DNA of 64,000 nucleotides from Panulirus ornatus (taxonomy: Eukaryota; Arthropoda; Malacostraca; Decapoda; Palinuridae): NCBI RefSeq assembly GCF_036320965.1, contig NC_092257.1, positions 21,327,913 to 21,391,912 on the forward strand, in the 5' to 3' direction. Positions within the stretch are counted from its first letter, which is position 1, and each line of letters begins with the position of its first letter. The translations under genes were made by a program, and so were the position numbers. The notes beneath the pieces were generated by a model, which saw only the letters and a list, made by a program, of their open reading frames with translations, ran no database searches and was not told the origin of the DNA. Below are positions 63,961-64,000 of the stretch, in pieces.

Positions 63961-64000
63961 CCACACAAGGGGCACGTGAGACTGGCGCCAAAGACGTAAG

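Overview
This window is eukaryotic nuclear DNA, most likely from an arthropod and probably a decapod crustacean. The signs are an interstitial (TTAGG)n block, very dense GA, CA and TA microsatellites, and LINE and SINE families of a type I associate with decapod genomes; that last point is recalled knowledge, not something computed here. I recognise no intact cellular protein-coding gene, no tRNA, rRNA or snRNA gene, no CRISPR array and no prokaryotic operon. Almost every long open frame is produced by a tandem repeat whose unit lacks stop codons.

Layout: 0-9 kb holds microsatellites, two tRNA-derived SINE pieces, and arrays with units of about 50, 48, 47, 5, 60, 45 and 39 bp. At 9.65-11.35 kb lies a minus-strand LINE (family 1), butted against a 5.0-kb array of about 140 copies of a 36-bp unit (11.35-16.5 kb). 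At 16.6-17.7 kb a SINE and a LINE fragment sit among (TA)n tracts. At 18.6-29.6 kb there are ten further arrays and two decayed LINE fragments of other lineages. At 30-40 kb lie a LINE relic, more arrays, a third dispersed repeat in inverted orientation and another SINE. At 39-43.9 kb there is nearly continuous minisatellite DNA. At 46 kb lies a LINE relic; at 47.6-51 kb three arrays and a LINE fragment; at 53-59.2 kb a nested cluster of LINE and SINE copies including a head-to-head LINE pair. At 60.6-61.2 kb is a last array, then mostly unassigned sequence to the end.

The parts appear connected in three ways. First, family-1 LINEs and the non-autonomous SINE share a nearly identical 3' tail, the usual sign that the LINE machinery mobilises the SINE. 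Second, every (TA)n tract longer than about 40 bp touches the edge of a dispersed element, pointing to TA-rich target choice or tail-templated microsatellite birth. Third, arrays at 33, 39-40, 42, 50 and 61 kb share one core motif (TGAGYACGACGGTACGAC and close variants), so they form one minisatellite family. Summing my own coordinates, tandem minisatellites cover roughly 21 kb, about a third of the window. All intervals were read by eye, so edges are approximate by a few to tens of bases.
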